Below, in pieces: positions 37,801 through 50,700 of a DNA stretch of 64,000 nucleotides. The DNA comes from Anthonomus grandis grandis (lineage: Eukaryota > Arthropoda > Insecta > Coleoptera > Curculionidae). The stretch is from contig NC_065551.1 of the NCBI RefSeq assembly GCF_022605725.1, positions 30,752,001-30,816,000 on the forward strand, given 5' to 3'. How positions within the stretch are numbered: position 1 is the stretch's first letter; each line of letters starts with the position of its first letter. The notes beneath the pieces were generated by a model. That model saw only the letters and a program-made list of their open reading frames with translations, had not been told where the DNA came from and ran no database searches. The translations under genes were made by a program, and so were the position numbers.

Positions 37801-40800
37801 TATTTTTTGTTCATTCCGAAAGAATAAGAATAAAAAACTATCAAAATTCATTTGTAATCATATTTATTTTATTTATTGTGCAACACAAAGGTCATTTACA
37901 AGGCAAAAATTGATTCATTAATAGTTCACAATAAGGAAACAATATACAACCATAAGGAAACAATATACAAAAACAAATTGAAAATCCCTTGTCAAATCTA
38001 TTTTTCAAAAGAAAGAGTATAGAGTAGAACAAGAATATACAATTTACCATACATCTAACAAAACTTTTACAGAATCCGATATATGACAATTCATGTAATA
38101 TTAAAAATATCAAAGTTCATCTCATTATTACAAAAATTACAAATATATTAAGGTACAACGAAATGTAATTTGGTAACAACTCGATCGATCATTAGAAATA
38201 TGACTTAATTTGTATAGCAACATAAGAGCGAACTATCGTCTACGAACTTGAAAACTTTATATAGTAGTAATGACTGTTTACTTTGTAGTAAGTAAACATT
38301 CATTTGGAAAACCTTGAGGTAGGTAAACACTATCGCATTTAAACCATAAATATTTAAAGGTTTTTTTGTGCTTTTTCTAAGCTATAAGTATACCAGAACT
38401 CAGTGACCAAACCTCTGCAGTATATTCTCATTTTGAGTGTACATAAGAGAAATATAATGTTTTTTACATCATTTAAATTTCTAAAATCTGTTGAATATCT
38501 TACGATAAACCTGTATAATTTAAATGATTTGGAGAATTGCAATGTGTAATTTAAAGAAAAGATTTAGATTAAACAATAAACCCATAAAAGAATCAACCCT
38601 ATGAGGAATCAATAATAAACCAATGAACAAATTTAAAATAATTTTATTATATATTTATTGATCAAAGCTAAAATACCTTCTGAAAGAATACAAAATAAAG
38701 TATCACATTTACGAAGAATCGCTAAATTCTGCAAAATACTTTCAAATTGTTCAGTCAGTTTTAAACAATTGATTATCGTATATGTTGACTTAAATTGTAT
38801 GGAAAATCCGTCCAATGCACAATTACAAAAAGTTGCTGGAAATGTTCAATAATCGTTGGCTAAGACTCATCGGTGGCATAACTTAAAAAAAAGTATTTAC
38901 ATGATATATTATTTGAAATTAATTCTATTAAATAAGACTTTATCATTTTTCTATATGGAAAATAATTATTAGCTCAAAAACCGTTAAAACAAGTATTTCT
39001 CTTAAAAATGGCTTACTTTTGTTGCAGGTATCCAAGCTTCTCCAAGAAAGTTAGATGGGTCTAAAGTGGTAAATTCGCCAGGCGGAGAGGGTGTTCTCGC
39101 TAATTTCTTTAACTCGCTTCTTTATAAGAAGACCGGATCGCCTAATACATCATTGGCAAACAAGTCGGGTAAGCTGATTGTTTATAAATGTTTCTTTTTT
39201 TTTTTTTTTTTTTTTTTTTTTGATGATTTGAACAAAATGTATTAGGCTCTCTATTCGACGCTAGAGAAGTTGAGCTACTGGAAAAATTGAAGCAAGAAAA
39301 AGGAGAATGGAAAGGACGTCCAAAAAAAGGGCGACACCATAAATATCTTAGATAGACCCTCGCTACAAGAAAAAAATTTAAAGATTCGAATAAAACGCAT
39401 TATACAGTGAAAGGAAAATTAAAAGAAGCAAAAATATTCTATAATTATTAACAGCGAATGAAAAAGAGCTTTTTTCCCAAAAAATCTATGACTTGATTTG
39501 CAAATGAGTTAGATTGCTAAAACAGTTAAAGAAATGCCTATTAAAAGAAGGTGAGCTAAGAATGAACCAGGAAAATCATTTACTAGGCCATATTTGCTTA
39601 GTGACGTTGAGGTTTGTCGTGAAACCTACATAAATAATCAAATATTCACGAAGCGAGTTAATACTGCATTAGAAAAAACCGTTGTGTCCTAATAAAAGAT
39701 GAGCTAGGAATCTGGAGATAAGAGAAAATAAACAAAATCATTGAACATATCAAGAAATTTCCTACGTATGTATCGCATTACAAACTGACGCTAAATTTCT
39801 ACCTTTTGACCTCAAAGAAAACAAGTTAGTTTTCAGTTTTTTGAAAATATATTTAATAACCAGTTTAATCTAAGACAGAAATCCCCTATTGAAGATACCT
39901 GTAATAAATGTGACATGTATTCTTCACATAAAATCTATAAAATATTGTTGACAATTCCAAAGCATTTTAAAATGGCGAAAAAGTATTATGATTTTATAGA
40001 CGATTGATTATTTGGAATCAAAATAACCGTGTATATTATCTGATTGCTGATGGTTTAAAAGTTATTTCGGTTTTTGTGTTTTTTTATTAAAATAGTGTCC
40101 TGCAGTCTATAAAAAAATTATAGAAAGAATATGCTCACATGTTTGCTTGTTATTTGTTACAAATGTTGCCTTCAAAGATGTACTTTGTTTATGTACCTTT
40201 TATTAGATTTCTTACACTTTGCGTCGTTTCTCTTTTTGGAGTTTATGGTGTTTTTAGTTTTTCACAAATGGTGGTTATAGACTTTGTGATGGACACGCTA
40301 TTGTGGATATTGCAGCAGAGAATCCAACAACTGTTTGTCGCATATCAAGACGTTCGGGACTTCCTAAATTCACAGTTTATTGAATCTTCAAAGGAATCTG
40401 CTATAACCTGATCATGTGTACCGTGTTCAAGCACTGACTATAAAAAAAGGAATCAGTTTTGTCAGGAGGTGCTGTATAGTAATAGACAATATCCTCGTCT
40501 GATCGGTTTCAGCATCAATTTTCAATTTATGGGCGGGAATTATTGAAGACAAATTAATTAGACCATTCGAATTACCAAGAAGACTTAATGGCGAGGATTA
40601 TTTACATTTCTTGCAATATAACCTGAGCAATTTATTTGAAAACATATCTCTATCTTGGCGTGCAAGATGTGTGGCTGCAACACGATGCACTCCACTCTTT
40701 TCACTTTTAATAATCAAAGGATTGGAAGGAAAGGAACCATCCAATGGCCGCCGCGCTCACCGGACCTGAACACCCTAGACTTTTTTTTCTATATAATATT

Positions 40801-41193
40801 TCAAATATCTTTTTTCAGATTTTTATTAAAATCAGAAAGAAGGTAATAACTGTTAAACCGTCGACAATATGTACGATTGTAAATAACCTCCTTTATAGCT
40901 TCCTTTTGTTTGGACGTCCACTTTTGGGACACCCTGTGTAGCATACATGATTTAGCTTATTCAAACACAGATCGATAGATCAATTTTGCTTGTGTTCAGT
41001 GCTCGGCTATTATACTTTGTAATTAAATTGGTGATCCTTTTTAGGAGCAGAATCGTTACCTGATAAGGCGACGATGCGTTCTGACGCACAAGCGGAACTT
41101 GACAGATTGGCGAGGAAAAAACCAGCGGCGCCGCCCAGTACCGGTTCGACGCCTAACAGCAGTGGTGTCGATTTCGATGCCTCGGATTGTTAA
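34806..41193 (+). CDS. Dlic: Cytoplasmic dynein 1 light intermediate chain, complete coding region
   Basis: This subunit binds the dynein heavy chain through a GTPase-like domain and contacts cargo adaptors with its C-terminal tail. Nine coding exons: 34806-34973, 35139-35315, 36476-36650, 36707-36893, 36950-37063, 37116-37302, 37357-37495, 39028-39168, 41045-41193. All borders are GT-AG and phases agree, giving 478 aa. A Walker-A-like GDNESGKT is at 47-54, then VWVLDGDPAHADLLKFAL, SMTTPWGILEQLQHWASVL, VVVVTKTD (NKxD-like) and YTSAKEDKNCDLLYKYLTHR. The tail has LANFFNSLLYKKTGSP, the adaptor-binding helix known in this family. Length is close to the usual 490-520. Intron 8 (39169-41044) has filled with transposon relics and may hold an alternative last exon. 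Confidence 0.95.
37870..38530 (-). pseudogene. LINE relic with (A/T-rich) 3' tail in Dlic intron 7
   Basis: On the - strand a degraded RT C-terminal block (FRNLNDVKNIIFL, then LVTEFWYTYSLEKAQKNL, cf. L-E-Y-x-x-x-V-W-x-P-x-Y-x-x-x-I-E-K-V-Q-K) ends near 37870 with CAATAAATAAAATAAATATG, a typical LINE 3' tail. Confidence 0.5.
39195..39221 (+). repeat. T27 homopolymer
   Basis: Twenty-seven T residues in Dlic intron 8. The run could be the reverse-strand tail of a retroposed sequence, or serve as a polypyrimidine tract for the acceptor at 39244. Confidence 0.9.
39246..39355 (+). CDS. Candidate alternative last exon of Dlic
   Basis: Follows an acceptor (tgtattag) and a long T tract. It is in the correct phase to follow exon 8 (G + GC), coding GSLFDAREVELLEKLKQEKG followed by a basic end and TAG. 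This isoform would be 465 aa and replace the last 49 residues. It could instead be a chance acceptor before transposon sequence, since a transposase relic begins within about 80 bp. No transcript evidence is available here. Confidence 0.35.
39430..39960 (+). pseudogene. Transposase relic related to the 2.9-5.0 kb element
   Basis: In broken + frames: VEVCRETYINNQIFTKRVNT, IEHIKKFPTYVSHYKLTLNF, FNNQFNLRQKSPIEDTCNKC and DMYSSHK. The order V-C-x-x-x-F/Y...H-I-x-x-F/L-P-x-x-x-S/N-H-Y is the same as in the 3157-4522 relic, plus the next conserved block (F-N-L-x-x-K...D-T-C-x-x-C-D) that is degraded there. Inactive; in Dlic intron 8. Confidence 0.6.
40135..40935 (+). pseudogene. DUF4817-type Tc1/mariner transposase relic
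   Basis: The N-terminal part reads VVIDFVMDTLLWILQQRIQQ then LFVAYQDVRDFLNSQF, a degraded DUF4817 helix-turn-helix region. Later come LQHDALHS (Q-H-D-G-A-P-x-H, second catalytic Asp) and IGRKGTIQWPPRSPDLNTLD followed by FFF (third catalytic block). The right edge ends GGGACACCCTGTGT, the usual end of these elements; the left TIR was not found. In Dlic intron 8. Confidence 0.75.
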
Positions 41194-41725
41194 GTAAATT
41201 AATAATCTACAATATTTTTTCGTACGTGAGTAGTTTTTTAATTATTTATCAAACGTAACTGTAAAAGAAATTATATATTTATTACTTATAATAAGGTTTC
41301 AAAGACCCACTTAATCCCTCCTTCTTTTATTAGAAGTTAGAAGGTTATTAAAAAAAGATCTAATGTTAAATACATAGTAAATCGGTGAAATAATCAATAT
41401 AGTATTATACAATACTCACCCTAATATTTAATTGGAGAAAAAAGAAAAAATATTGTTTTAGTAATGGCATTAACAAAATTTAATTTATAACCTCTCCTAG
41501 CTTAAGCTTTATTTCTTATATTTTAGTAACACTGTACTTTTTCTGTGATAGGTTTATTTTTTTGTTTTGCTACTTTAATTATAGCTTTTTGTTAATTTTT
41601 TTTATTAAATTTATTACCTGAGTAATAAAAGCCTATCTATTACAAAATAAATCACTAGTTTTACTGTTTACCACCCTCTATTTAAATTGAACACATACAT
41701 TACAATAATAAACTATTTCTTCCTA
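41194..41725. other. Convergent 3'UTR region of Dlic and alpha-mannosidase
   Basis: 532 bp between the two stop codons. AATAAAAG at about 41622 (+) and TTTATT words on the + strand (AATAAA on -) near 41600 could serve the two genes, so the transcripts may overlap at their ends. Confidence 0.5.
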
Positions 41726-44700
41726 TTAATTATTGGACACTTGGATAATAAAAGTTTTAATATCCATCGGTTCCAAAGTTACTCCTTGTCCATCCTTTCT
41801 TATCGCATTATTATAAATGTTATGATTTTCATAACTCCAATCGAATTTAGGTTTGGCCAAGTCCAATTTACGATTGCCTCCCAGTGTTGTTTCGATTATG
41901 TCGGTGACTTTGATGGAAGCAAATAGGTCCTAAAAAATGTTTTTTTTTTGCAAATATTTTCATTTATAAATAATGCAATAAAGGCCCTAAATATGATGAT
42001 AAATTGTGACATTAAACATCCAATGGCCTAAGATCGTGGAATAATATATAACACCGCCCAACAGCATGTATGTTGCATGGAATATTTTTATGATTCTAGG
42101 CCTATTTTTAATGCTGATATTAAATAATGTCATCAGTTTATATGTGTCAGCTCTAGTTTTTGAGTTAAAAGGAGGGAGTATTTTTTGGGAATTAAAAATA
42201 CACTCAACGTACAAACATTTTTAATTACAAGAACTATACACTCAGGAATTTTCTTTTATATGATTTTCTACTAGTTTTGAATGAACTGCTACTCTGAATA
42301 CTCCAGCAAAAATCGGCCAACATATGTGCATCCCAGCGACCCTGAAATCGTTCCTCCATGGTTCGAAGATCTTGGTGGAATCGTTCACCCTGTTCTTTAC
42401 TCATGTCATCGAGATTTTCAGGAAAATGGTGTAAATGGCTGTGTAGGAAGTGCACTTTGATGCTCATGTTACATCCAAGCCGCTGGAAGTGTGACAACAT
42501 CTCTTCGACGTGCGCAATGTAATCATCACCCTTCCTATTACCTAAGAAATTTTGGATAACCCAAACAAAGGAATACCATGCATTCTTCTCAATTTCTGAC
42601 ATTGAGCTGGTGAAATTAGGATCGTTTACCAACTTGCGAATTTGTGGACCATCAAATATACCTGCCTTGAGTTTTTCTGAACTTAGACTTGGAAATTTCC
42701 TTGAAATATATTTGAAACATTCACCATCTTTATTTAATGCCTTAACATATTGCTTCATTAAACCTAGTTTAATGTGCAGGGGTGGCAATATGATACATCT
42801 CGTGGCACTAGAGGTTCATTTATAACATTAAGACTACCTGGAAGTAGTGCTTCCCTAGAGGGCCATTCTTTTTTTTTTGACCAATGTTCTGATTTTGCTC
42901 TACTATCCCATAAACACATAAAACAAGGATATTTAGTGTAGCCTCCTTGTTGTCCTAAAAGGAAGTTCACCATCTTAAGATCAACGCAAATCACCCATTT
43001 ATGATTGTTATATTTGATTTTGTTCATGACCAGTGCTATTGTGGGGTATTCTTCCTTAACTTTAGTTGAATGTGCTATTGGTATGGAGCCTAGTTTATTT
43101 CCGTTGTGCAATAGTACACACTTCAAACTCTGTTTTGACGAGTCAATAAATAAACGCCAATCGATTGGTTCATATTTCTGCAAGCCCATGGCAGTCATTA
43201 AACCAGAAATATTAGAACAAAATACAAAATTATCCTCCTCAGCGAAAAAGGGAAGTAAGTCTTTTTCTCGAGTGCGGTAATAAGAAACTTTAGTTTCTTT
43301 AGTTAAAAGATTTCTCTCTTTTAATCTGGAGGCCAATAATTTAGACGAAGTTTTGGATAGTCCAAGGTCTCTAATTAAATCATCAAGTGCACTTTGATCG
43401 AATGGTGTTGGTTCAAAGAGATTTTCTGGAACAAACTCGTCATCGCTCATGCTACTCAGTTCATTCAATTCATCAGAACTTTCTGTAGATGTAGATGGTA
43501 ATGGTAAAGATGTATCTTTTGAGCTCCTTACAGGCCTCACAGCTGATGTTGATGTGGGGTAAATCCATTTGGAGCGGTTCGTCTTGTTGATTCCTTTTAT
43601 ATTAACAACGCAAAAATAGCAGTCATCGTGATGATTTAAAGGTTCACGCCAAATCATTGGGGATTGGAATTTAAAAGAGAGTCTCTTCTTAGTGGCCCAT
43701 AAACGTAATTCTTCAACACAAATTTTGCACACAATATTGGGCACCCAGCACTTGTTATCTGTTTCCAAAAGAAAACCAAAACACTCTAAATACGCTCGTT
43801 TCACAAAGTCTGACATATTCAATCGAAATTTTTGAAAAACATATTCACCACAAATATAACAAAAACAATTCGGATCGTTAATGCAGACTCTTCTTAGCGA
43901 AGTCATGATGAAAATTACAATAATTTATCTAAAACGCGACTATAATAGATAAAAAACCAAAAATAAAGATAAATGAGAAGAACGTAGCTATATCTAAACA
44001 GCTCGAGCTGTTAGAGTAAAACTGACGACAGATTCGAAATCAGATGCCTCGAATTATTAAACAAAACAATAAAAATATTTCAGTCAACATAAAATAACCT
44101 TCGATTTGTTGTGCAGTGTAATAATTCATCGAATTTGAGAGATATTATGACAGAATCTGTAGACAATGAAATTCTGTAAACTATGGAGTCTTAGGAAAAT
44201 TAAACAATTTTTTGCTAAGGTTGTCTGTGTATGGAATTTTGTTGTTAAAAGTGCGAAACGTTAATTCAAAGTGAATTATAAATGAAGTAATTAATGAAAA
44301 TGAAATATTTGTTGACCGAATTAATTGTTGTTCACAAGAAAAAGAGTATTAATCAGAAATTCAAAGGTAATCCGAAGTTTTACATTTTATTTACTTATTT
44401 AGTCTTCAGGAAACAAACAGATAAAATCCAAAAATGGTGTCCTAATATTATAATAACAATTTAAACGTATTATAAATTAACCACTAATATCTAACTAAAT
44501 ACTTAATCAAATTTAATTTTACACAGTTTAGGGTTACAGTATCACTCAATCAATCAATCAAATTGTTTTATTGTCAGAAAATTTACATTTACAAAAAAAA
44601 ATACTCAGACAAAATACACACAAAGTAAATAGGTATATAACAAAACAAAAATACTGTAAAAATTATCAAATTGTACAATTTGGTCGAAATACATAAATAA

Positions 44701-47700
44701 AATAATTTTTATATACAAATATACACACAATTATATGTATAAAAATTGTCAAAAACTTTAGTCTTAAAAAAAAAAACCTACAATAAAAAGCAGGCAAAGA
44801 TTTTGCATATAATAGGTAGCTAATAACGCCAGTGTGTGTGCTTTAAAAGGAAATATTAAAAGTCTTCTACTGTATATAGGGCTTTTTGCAGTAGTAAAGA
44901 TTTTAGGGCATTGCGAAAACAACTAAAAGTAGTCATCGATTTTATTACGGAAGGGAGATGGTTGTGCATTTTTATTATTGCATAAAGTATAGAGTTCTTT
45001 ACTAATTCCGACCGTGGAATTGGCAGATGAAGATTATGATCTACGTTCCTTAGTGAATAGCTGTGGGATGGTCTTTCTGGAATCTGCGACACATGTTTGC
45101 GGATAAGGCAGACAGATTCAAATATAAATAACGAGGGAAGAGTAAGGATCTTATATTTTATAAAATTTACTTGGCAGTGAGCTCTACTATCTAATAAGTA
45201 GCGAAGCGCTCTCTTTTGAAGTTTAAATATACGCTCAATTTGGGTCTTGCAGCATGTACCCCAGAATGGAAGGGCGTAACGAAGATGTGACTCAAAAAGG
45301 GCATAATAAACTGTTTTGGCCGTGAAAAAGCCTAATTCTCTTGAGATTGATCTTATGGCAAAACATGCCGAGCTTAGTTTTTTAGATAACGTATCTATGT
45401 GCAAATGCCATTTCAAAGAGCCGTCCACAACAAGACCCAAGAACTTGACAGACTCAACAACCTCCAAACTGGTATTGTTTAGAATAAATGGAAAAATGGT
45501 CGTTTTATATGATAAGACTTTAGTTTTTGAGAGATTTAGGCATAAAAAATTGGAATCGCACCACGATTTAATGAGGACCAAGTCGTTGGAAATTGTTGTA
45601 TGTAGTGCCATTGCATTCGGATTGCTCCAAGTGAAGCTAGTATCATCAGCAAAAAGACAGATATTTCCGCTTATGTTCAGGCTGGCCAGGTCATTTATAA
45701 ACAGCAGAAAGAGCATAGGACCCAAAACGGAACCTTGAGGTACCCCACATTCAATTGGTTTACAAGAAGATCTTGCCGTATCGACCTTTACAAGTTGACT
45801 TCTGTTGCACAAATATGACTTAAACCATTGAAGGGATATACCTCTGAATCCATAGTGCTGCAATTTGTTAATTAAAATAATATGATTTACGCAATCGAAA
45901 GCCTTTGAAAAGTCACAGAAAATTGTTGCTGTTAAGTAATTTTTGTTGATATTTGAATAAACGCTGTTAAATAGGGAGAACATAGCATCGTTGGTGCATT
46001 TTTTGCTCAGTAACTGATTAACTGATAAGGGGTTAAGATATTATATTTAAACAAAAATGACGAAAACCTTTTTTTAGCCAGGCGTTCTATGATCTTTGAG
46101 AGGGTTGGAAGAAGTGCAATTAAACAATAGTTTGAGGCTTGATCTTTATCCTCCTTTATGTAGTGGAATGATTATTGCAGTTTTAAGGCAGTTTGGAAAG
46201 ACCCCATTTTAAAATGACATGTTGATTAAGTCTACTAAATGGATTAGAGTACAATCAGGCATATTTGAAAACATTTTAAGAGTAAGCCCATCTGTACCAG
46301 CTGATGATTTGTTTTTTATTTCGTTAATTGTACTTTGAAGTTCTGTAAATGATACTGGCGTAAAAAATAAATTGTGCAAATTTTCATTAGACAGATATGA
46401 CAGAGGATCATCAGAAGGTGTTATGGTGGCCATTAGATTTTTTGCCGCGTTTACAAAGTAATTGTTTAGGTCCTCGGGTGATGTAGAGATAGTGCTAGTT
46501 GAGGTAGACTTATTTCTTAGTTCGTTAACAATAGACCATGTTTCTTTAGCTACATTGCCAGATTTTGCCAGCCTCCAACTGTAATAGATTTCTTTTGCAG
46601 CTTTAATTGTTTTAAGATAAGTTTTCCTATACTGCTTGACGTAATTATGAAAAGCAATAGATTCTGAGAACTTCTTTAGGTAGGAAAGTGAGCGCATGTT
46701 TTTTGCCGATACACGAAGACCTTTGGAGGACCAGGGCTATTGTTTTTTAGTTGTAATTCGCCTTAGAGGAAAATATATACTTGCAATATCTGATTCTGAA
46801 TTTAAGAATCTGGAGAACTCATTATTGACATCATTTGAAAGAAAGTTCCAGTTTTCCGTTAGACAATGATTTTTAAAATTTAGAAAATTATTTTTGTTAT
46901 AAACACGGCCTAATTTACTCAAAGTGCTATTGTTAATTGAATCCAAAGAGAAGCTGGTTAATATAGCTTCATGATCTGAAAAGCCCGAACTGAAAACAGT
47001 ACAATTTAAGAGTTCTGGAGCAAAGGATGATACTACGTAATCGATGGTGGTGGAGCTATTTTTAGTTATTCTGGTGGGTGAATCTATGTGCATTATCAAG
47101 CCCATTGACTCGAATATAGACTGGAGTGATTCTTGGGCAGCACACACACTGGAATAGTCAATATTAAGGTCGCCACATAAAATTAGTTTGCTTTTTAAGG
47201 GCACGGATTCTAGCAAGCTTAGTAGTTTCTGGCTAAAACTTTGTATATCAGAGTCGGTGTTCTATACAGACAAACAATGTAGAGATCATGTGAATTATTA
47301 TAAACAATGGAAAATTCAAACAATTTTTCAGATAATAAGATATCAAACTTTGTCACTACTGAAAAGTCGTTATTAGTGGACATTATCAATGTGCCTCCAG
47401 CCTCCATGCGTTATGTTTGTTCTATTGTATCTAGCTATGATGTTGTAATTTTCAACATATATGGGTTCATCAGTATTTAACCAATCACAAAATCTAGTGC
47501 AAATGCAAATTAACAGCTTTTACCGTTCTTACCAAAGAGGAGTTATGGTGATAATAAGCATGATTTCTAAGTCGGAACTTAGCAGGTATAGTAAACATAA
47601 TTTTAGAAAAAATATTTGGAGAATTTGACAAGTTGTTAATAATCTTAAATAATACTAAAATGAGTTTTATAACATAAAAAAATTATGGATTTTCTCCAGT

Positions 47701-50700
47701 CTGTTAATGTTGCTTTTATATCTAGGATTCCATATTACTGTGCTAATAAAGTGTTATCATTCTTTTATAATTCTGAAAGTTTTTCACGTTGTCTTTTTAT
47801 AAAACCTAAGATTGTACTACAATCATTAACTTAAAGTCATTTTTAAGTCAAATAGGACCCCTAGTTCGTTTATATAAGATACTCTTTTTAAAGAAGAATT
47901 TTCTAATTTGTAGCTATATAAATTATTAATAGTTGTAATACCCCGAGAAAAAGATAATACAGAACATTCATCAAAGTTTCAATATAATTGATTCTCATTG
48001 CAAAATTCTATTAGTTATTGATGAGGAGGAGTTTACAATCCAGAATAAATTGTATTTGTAGAAAAATCTTCTCAGATCTAAAGTCGTCAGCGTGGAAAAG
48101 GAATAGGCAAATTGTAAAGCATAGCTTTATACCACTTTAGAATATTTTATATTAATTTCAATGTGACAAAATTAAAACAATTCTAGTTTACTGTAACCAC
48201 TAATAATTAACACAAAAAAAAAAGAATCATCAAATTTTAACTTACCTCGATGTCAATTCTAACAGGAGACGAAAGATTAGGGTCCTCGTCTTTCTCGAGG
48301 ATATGTTCTAATCTTAGCAGGTAAGAAGAGTTAGTCCACGGTTCAAAGGTCAATATGTTTATATTTGCGGGTGTGGGTTGCTTTAGAGCGGTGTACTAAA
48401 TTAACGGAAAAATAATTAAGTGTTTTGAAAACTAACATTAATTAGAATTTTGATTCCAATTTTGATGCTCATTCTAACCCTTTCGAGTGTTGCAAAATCA
48501 TTAACGAATGGTTTCTTTGTCAAAATTCATATTAATTATTTAAGAAACCATTAATGGGCTATTTTTAACTTCTTGTTTGTACCTTACATCCCCACATTAC
48601 CTAAGCAAAACTTTAGGCGTATACAATTTTAATGACAAAGTTAAAAGAGAAATTACTCAATAAAATATATTGAATCTATGTATTATGATAATAAAACGAA
48701 TTGGACTATAACCCAACTTCTATCAATTATTTATAACAGAATATTACTTACGGTTGTAGTGAGTAACTTATTTACTTCATCTTCAGGGATTTTACTGGCA
48801 TCAGCAACTCCAATCCAGGGTTGTTGCAACATTGTTTGGGCAAGAATTCTTTCTTGGGCTCTTACGGTTTTCCCTGAAACATTCAAAATTGATTTTATTT
48901 ACTTAGAGCTTTATATTATAATTTTATAGAAAAATAATAAAACCACTCTATATATTCGAATAACGTTAAGTCCAATAATTTAATTTCTTAATTCTTAAAC
49001 ATCTATACAATCCTGTTACTCCCAACATCTTTGTTAAAAATAGTTTGATAAATCTTGGTTGTATATAGACTACCTAGACCCACAAAACTTAAACCCGAAC
49101 TTAAGGGATCACATTTAAAAGTATAGTACACTTTTGATATTTCCTAAAAAAAAACAATTTACCGTCACTTAAAATGTCAGAGCTGGGTCCCAGAACTAGA
49201 TAATGTTGTCCTCTGGCAACTATTCCTTGACCAAATTCAGTTTCGTTTAAAGGTTCGTCCACTCCCTTATTATCGTCTTTAAGCATTCTTCTGTGAACCT
49301 TTTAAATAGATAACCAAAAATTAAACTTTTTTTATTTTTAAGATGTTCAATTACCATTAATTCAATTTCTCCTTCAGCCAAACTACTCCCTCCCTGTGAA
49401 CGGTCATTTAAAATAGCGACCTCTAAATTTTGCTTTTCATCACGAATAAGAATATTTGATGTTACGGGGTAATAATTACTGGCAATTGGTTCGTAGGTAT
49501 GGTTATAAGAGTATGTTGGCCTATAGTTTAAGATCCTTTCTATCATTTCTCTCCCATTAGAGTCTGTATAGAATTTTTGATTATTATTGAAGTTTTGTAC
49601 TGTAAACCTCGAGATAATTTCTATTCCCCTTTTATCAGATCTAAAATAATACTCAAAATATGTTGTTCCTAATTATGAAAATGTTTAACTTACATATCTA
49701 ATGGTCCTACAAGCCAATCGAACTCAATATAATTTTGAGAGCCCTTGTACACCCTAATAATTTGTGTGATTCCATCATCAAACTTTTGGTGCACTTCATC
49801 AACGACATCTCCTTGAATTTTCGATATTATTTGGACATTTTTATATGGTATAGCTTCTCCATCTGGCCTGAAGATGTATGCACCTGAAGGGTCTGTATCA
49901 TTTGTCCCGTTGTGGCTGACATAATGCAAAAATGTTTGAGTGATTTCAAGGGTTTTTCCATTCATGGTCACCGACTTTAGCAGATTTGTATCGTTGCTAA
50001 TTTCAAACCCAATGTTCTAAAATTTATTAGGGTAGATTTTATACAGTAGCTTACAATAAAATGATTTATGACAAAAATTCAATGCTTACCTCGTTACCGA
50101 ACTTTAGGATGTTGTCTAAGTTTTGATAAATGTTGTTGCCAGTCTCTTCTGCTACTTTCGATACATAATATGATCGAACACCAAATGGGGGTAAGTTAGA
50201 TGCTATAAAAACGAGTTCACGTTTGGCAGGAGTTACATTTTTTAGAGTAACATACGAAAAATCATTTATGGGAGATAAGACATCGTGGGATAGATTTCCT
50301 AAAAAAAAATTGTTTATTGGTAGAGTTGTGTATGTAGAAAAAATACACTCAGGTTAAGGTAGATTAATTAAATTAAAGCATGCTGCCTGTATGATATTCA
50401 TGCATTCCTCCTGAGACATAAGAGCAGATGAAAGGCTCTGGACACATAATTACATAAATCATAATTGAATTTCCAAACATTTGTTATTTCTTGAACATCT
50501 GTAGTGCAATTTAGCCTGGCATTATACATTGAGTTCCTAATTCGATAAGCAAATTAACAGGCAATTATTTTGTCCCAAAACAATTCCACACATAACTCAT
50601 ACAGGGTGCACAACAATATACAGAGTGCGCCAAAGGATCCTTTTAATATGTAACCACAAATGTATCTTTTAAGATGTTTACATATCAATTATCTAAAGTG

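Larger units (their letters stand above)
44545..47520 (-). mobile_element. Nearly full-length Jockey/CR1-like LINE with (TTGA)n tail
   Basis: On the - strand: endonuclease pieces (HGG near 47395, VCLYRTP, CGDLNIDYS, TIDYVVSS, SGFSDHEAI), a linker (NKSSAGTDGLTLKMFSN), then the RT with FCDFSKAFDCVNH, CGVPQGSVLGPMLFLLFIND, LFADDTSF, LGLVVDGSLKW and LRYALPFWG. The RT ORF 45983-44856 is open for 375 codons with catalytic FADD intact. Damage: a frameshift near 47235, a stop at 46737-46739 and a frameshift near 46000-46200. The 3' end has AATAAAACAATTTG then TTGATTGATTGATTGA, a microsatellite-like tail as in CR1/L2-type elements. The 5' end is unclear. Inside mannosidase intron 15. Confidence 0.88.

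Noticed and set aside
44548..44561. (AATC)n tract as an independent microsatellite
   Set aside because: It lies exactly at the 3' end of the LINE and is better explained as that element's tail.
45316..45738. 140-codon + strand ORF
   Set aside because: Antisense shadow of the LINE reverse transcriptase ORF.
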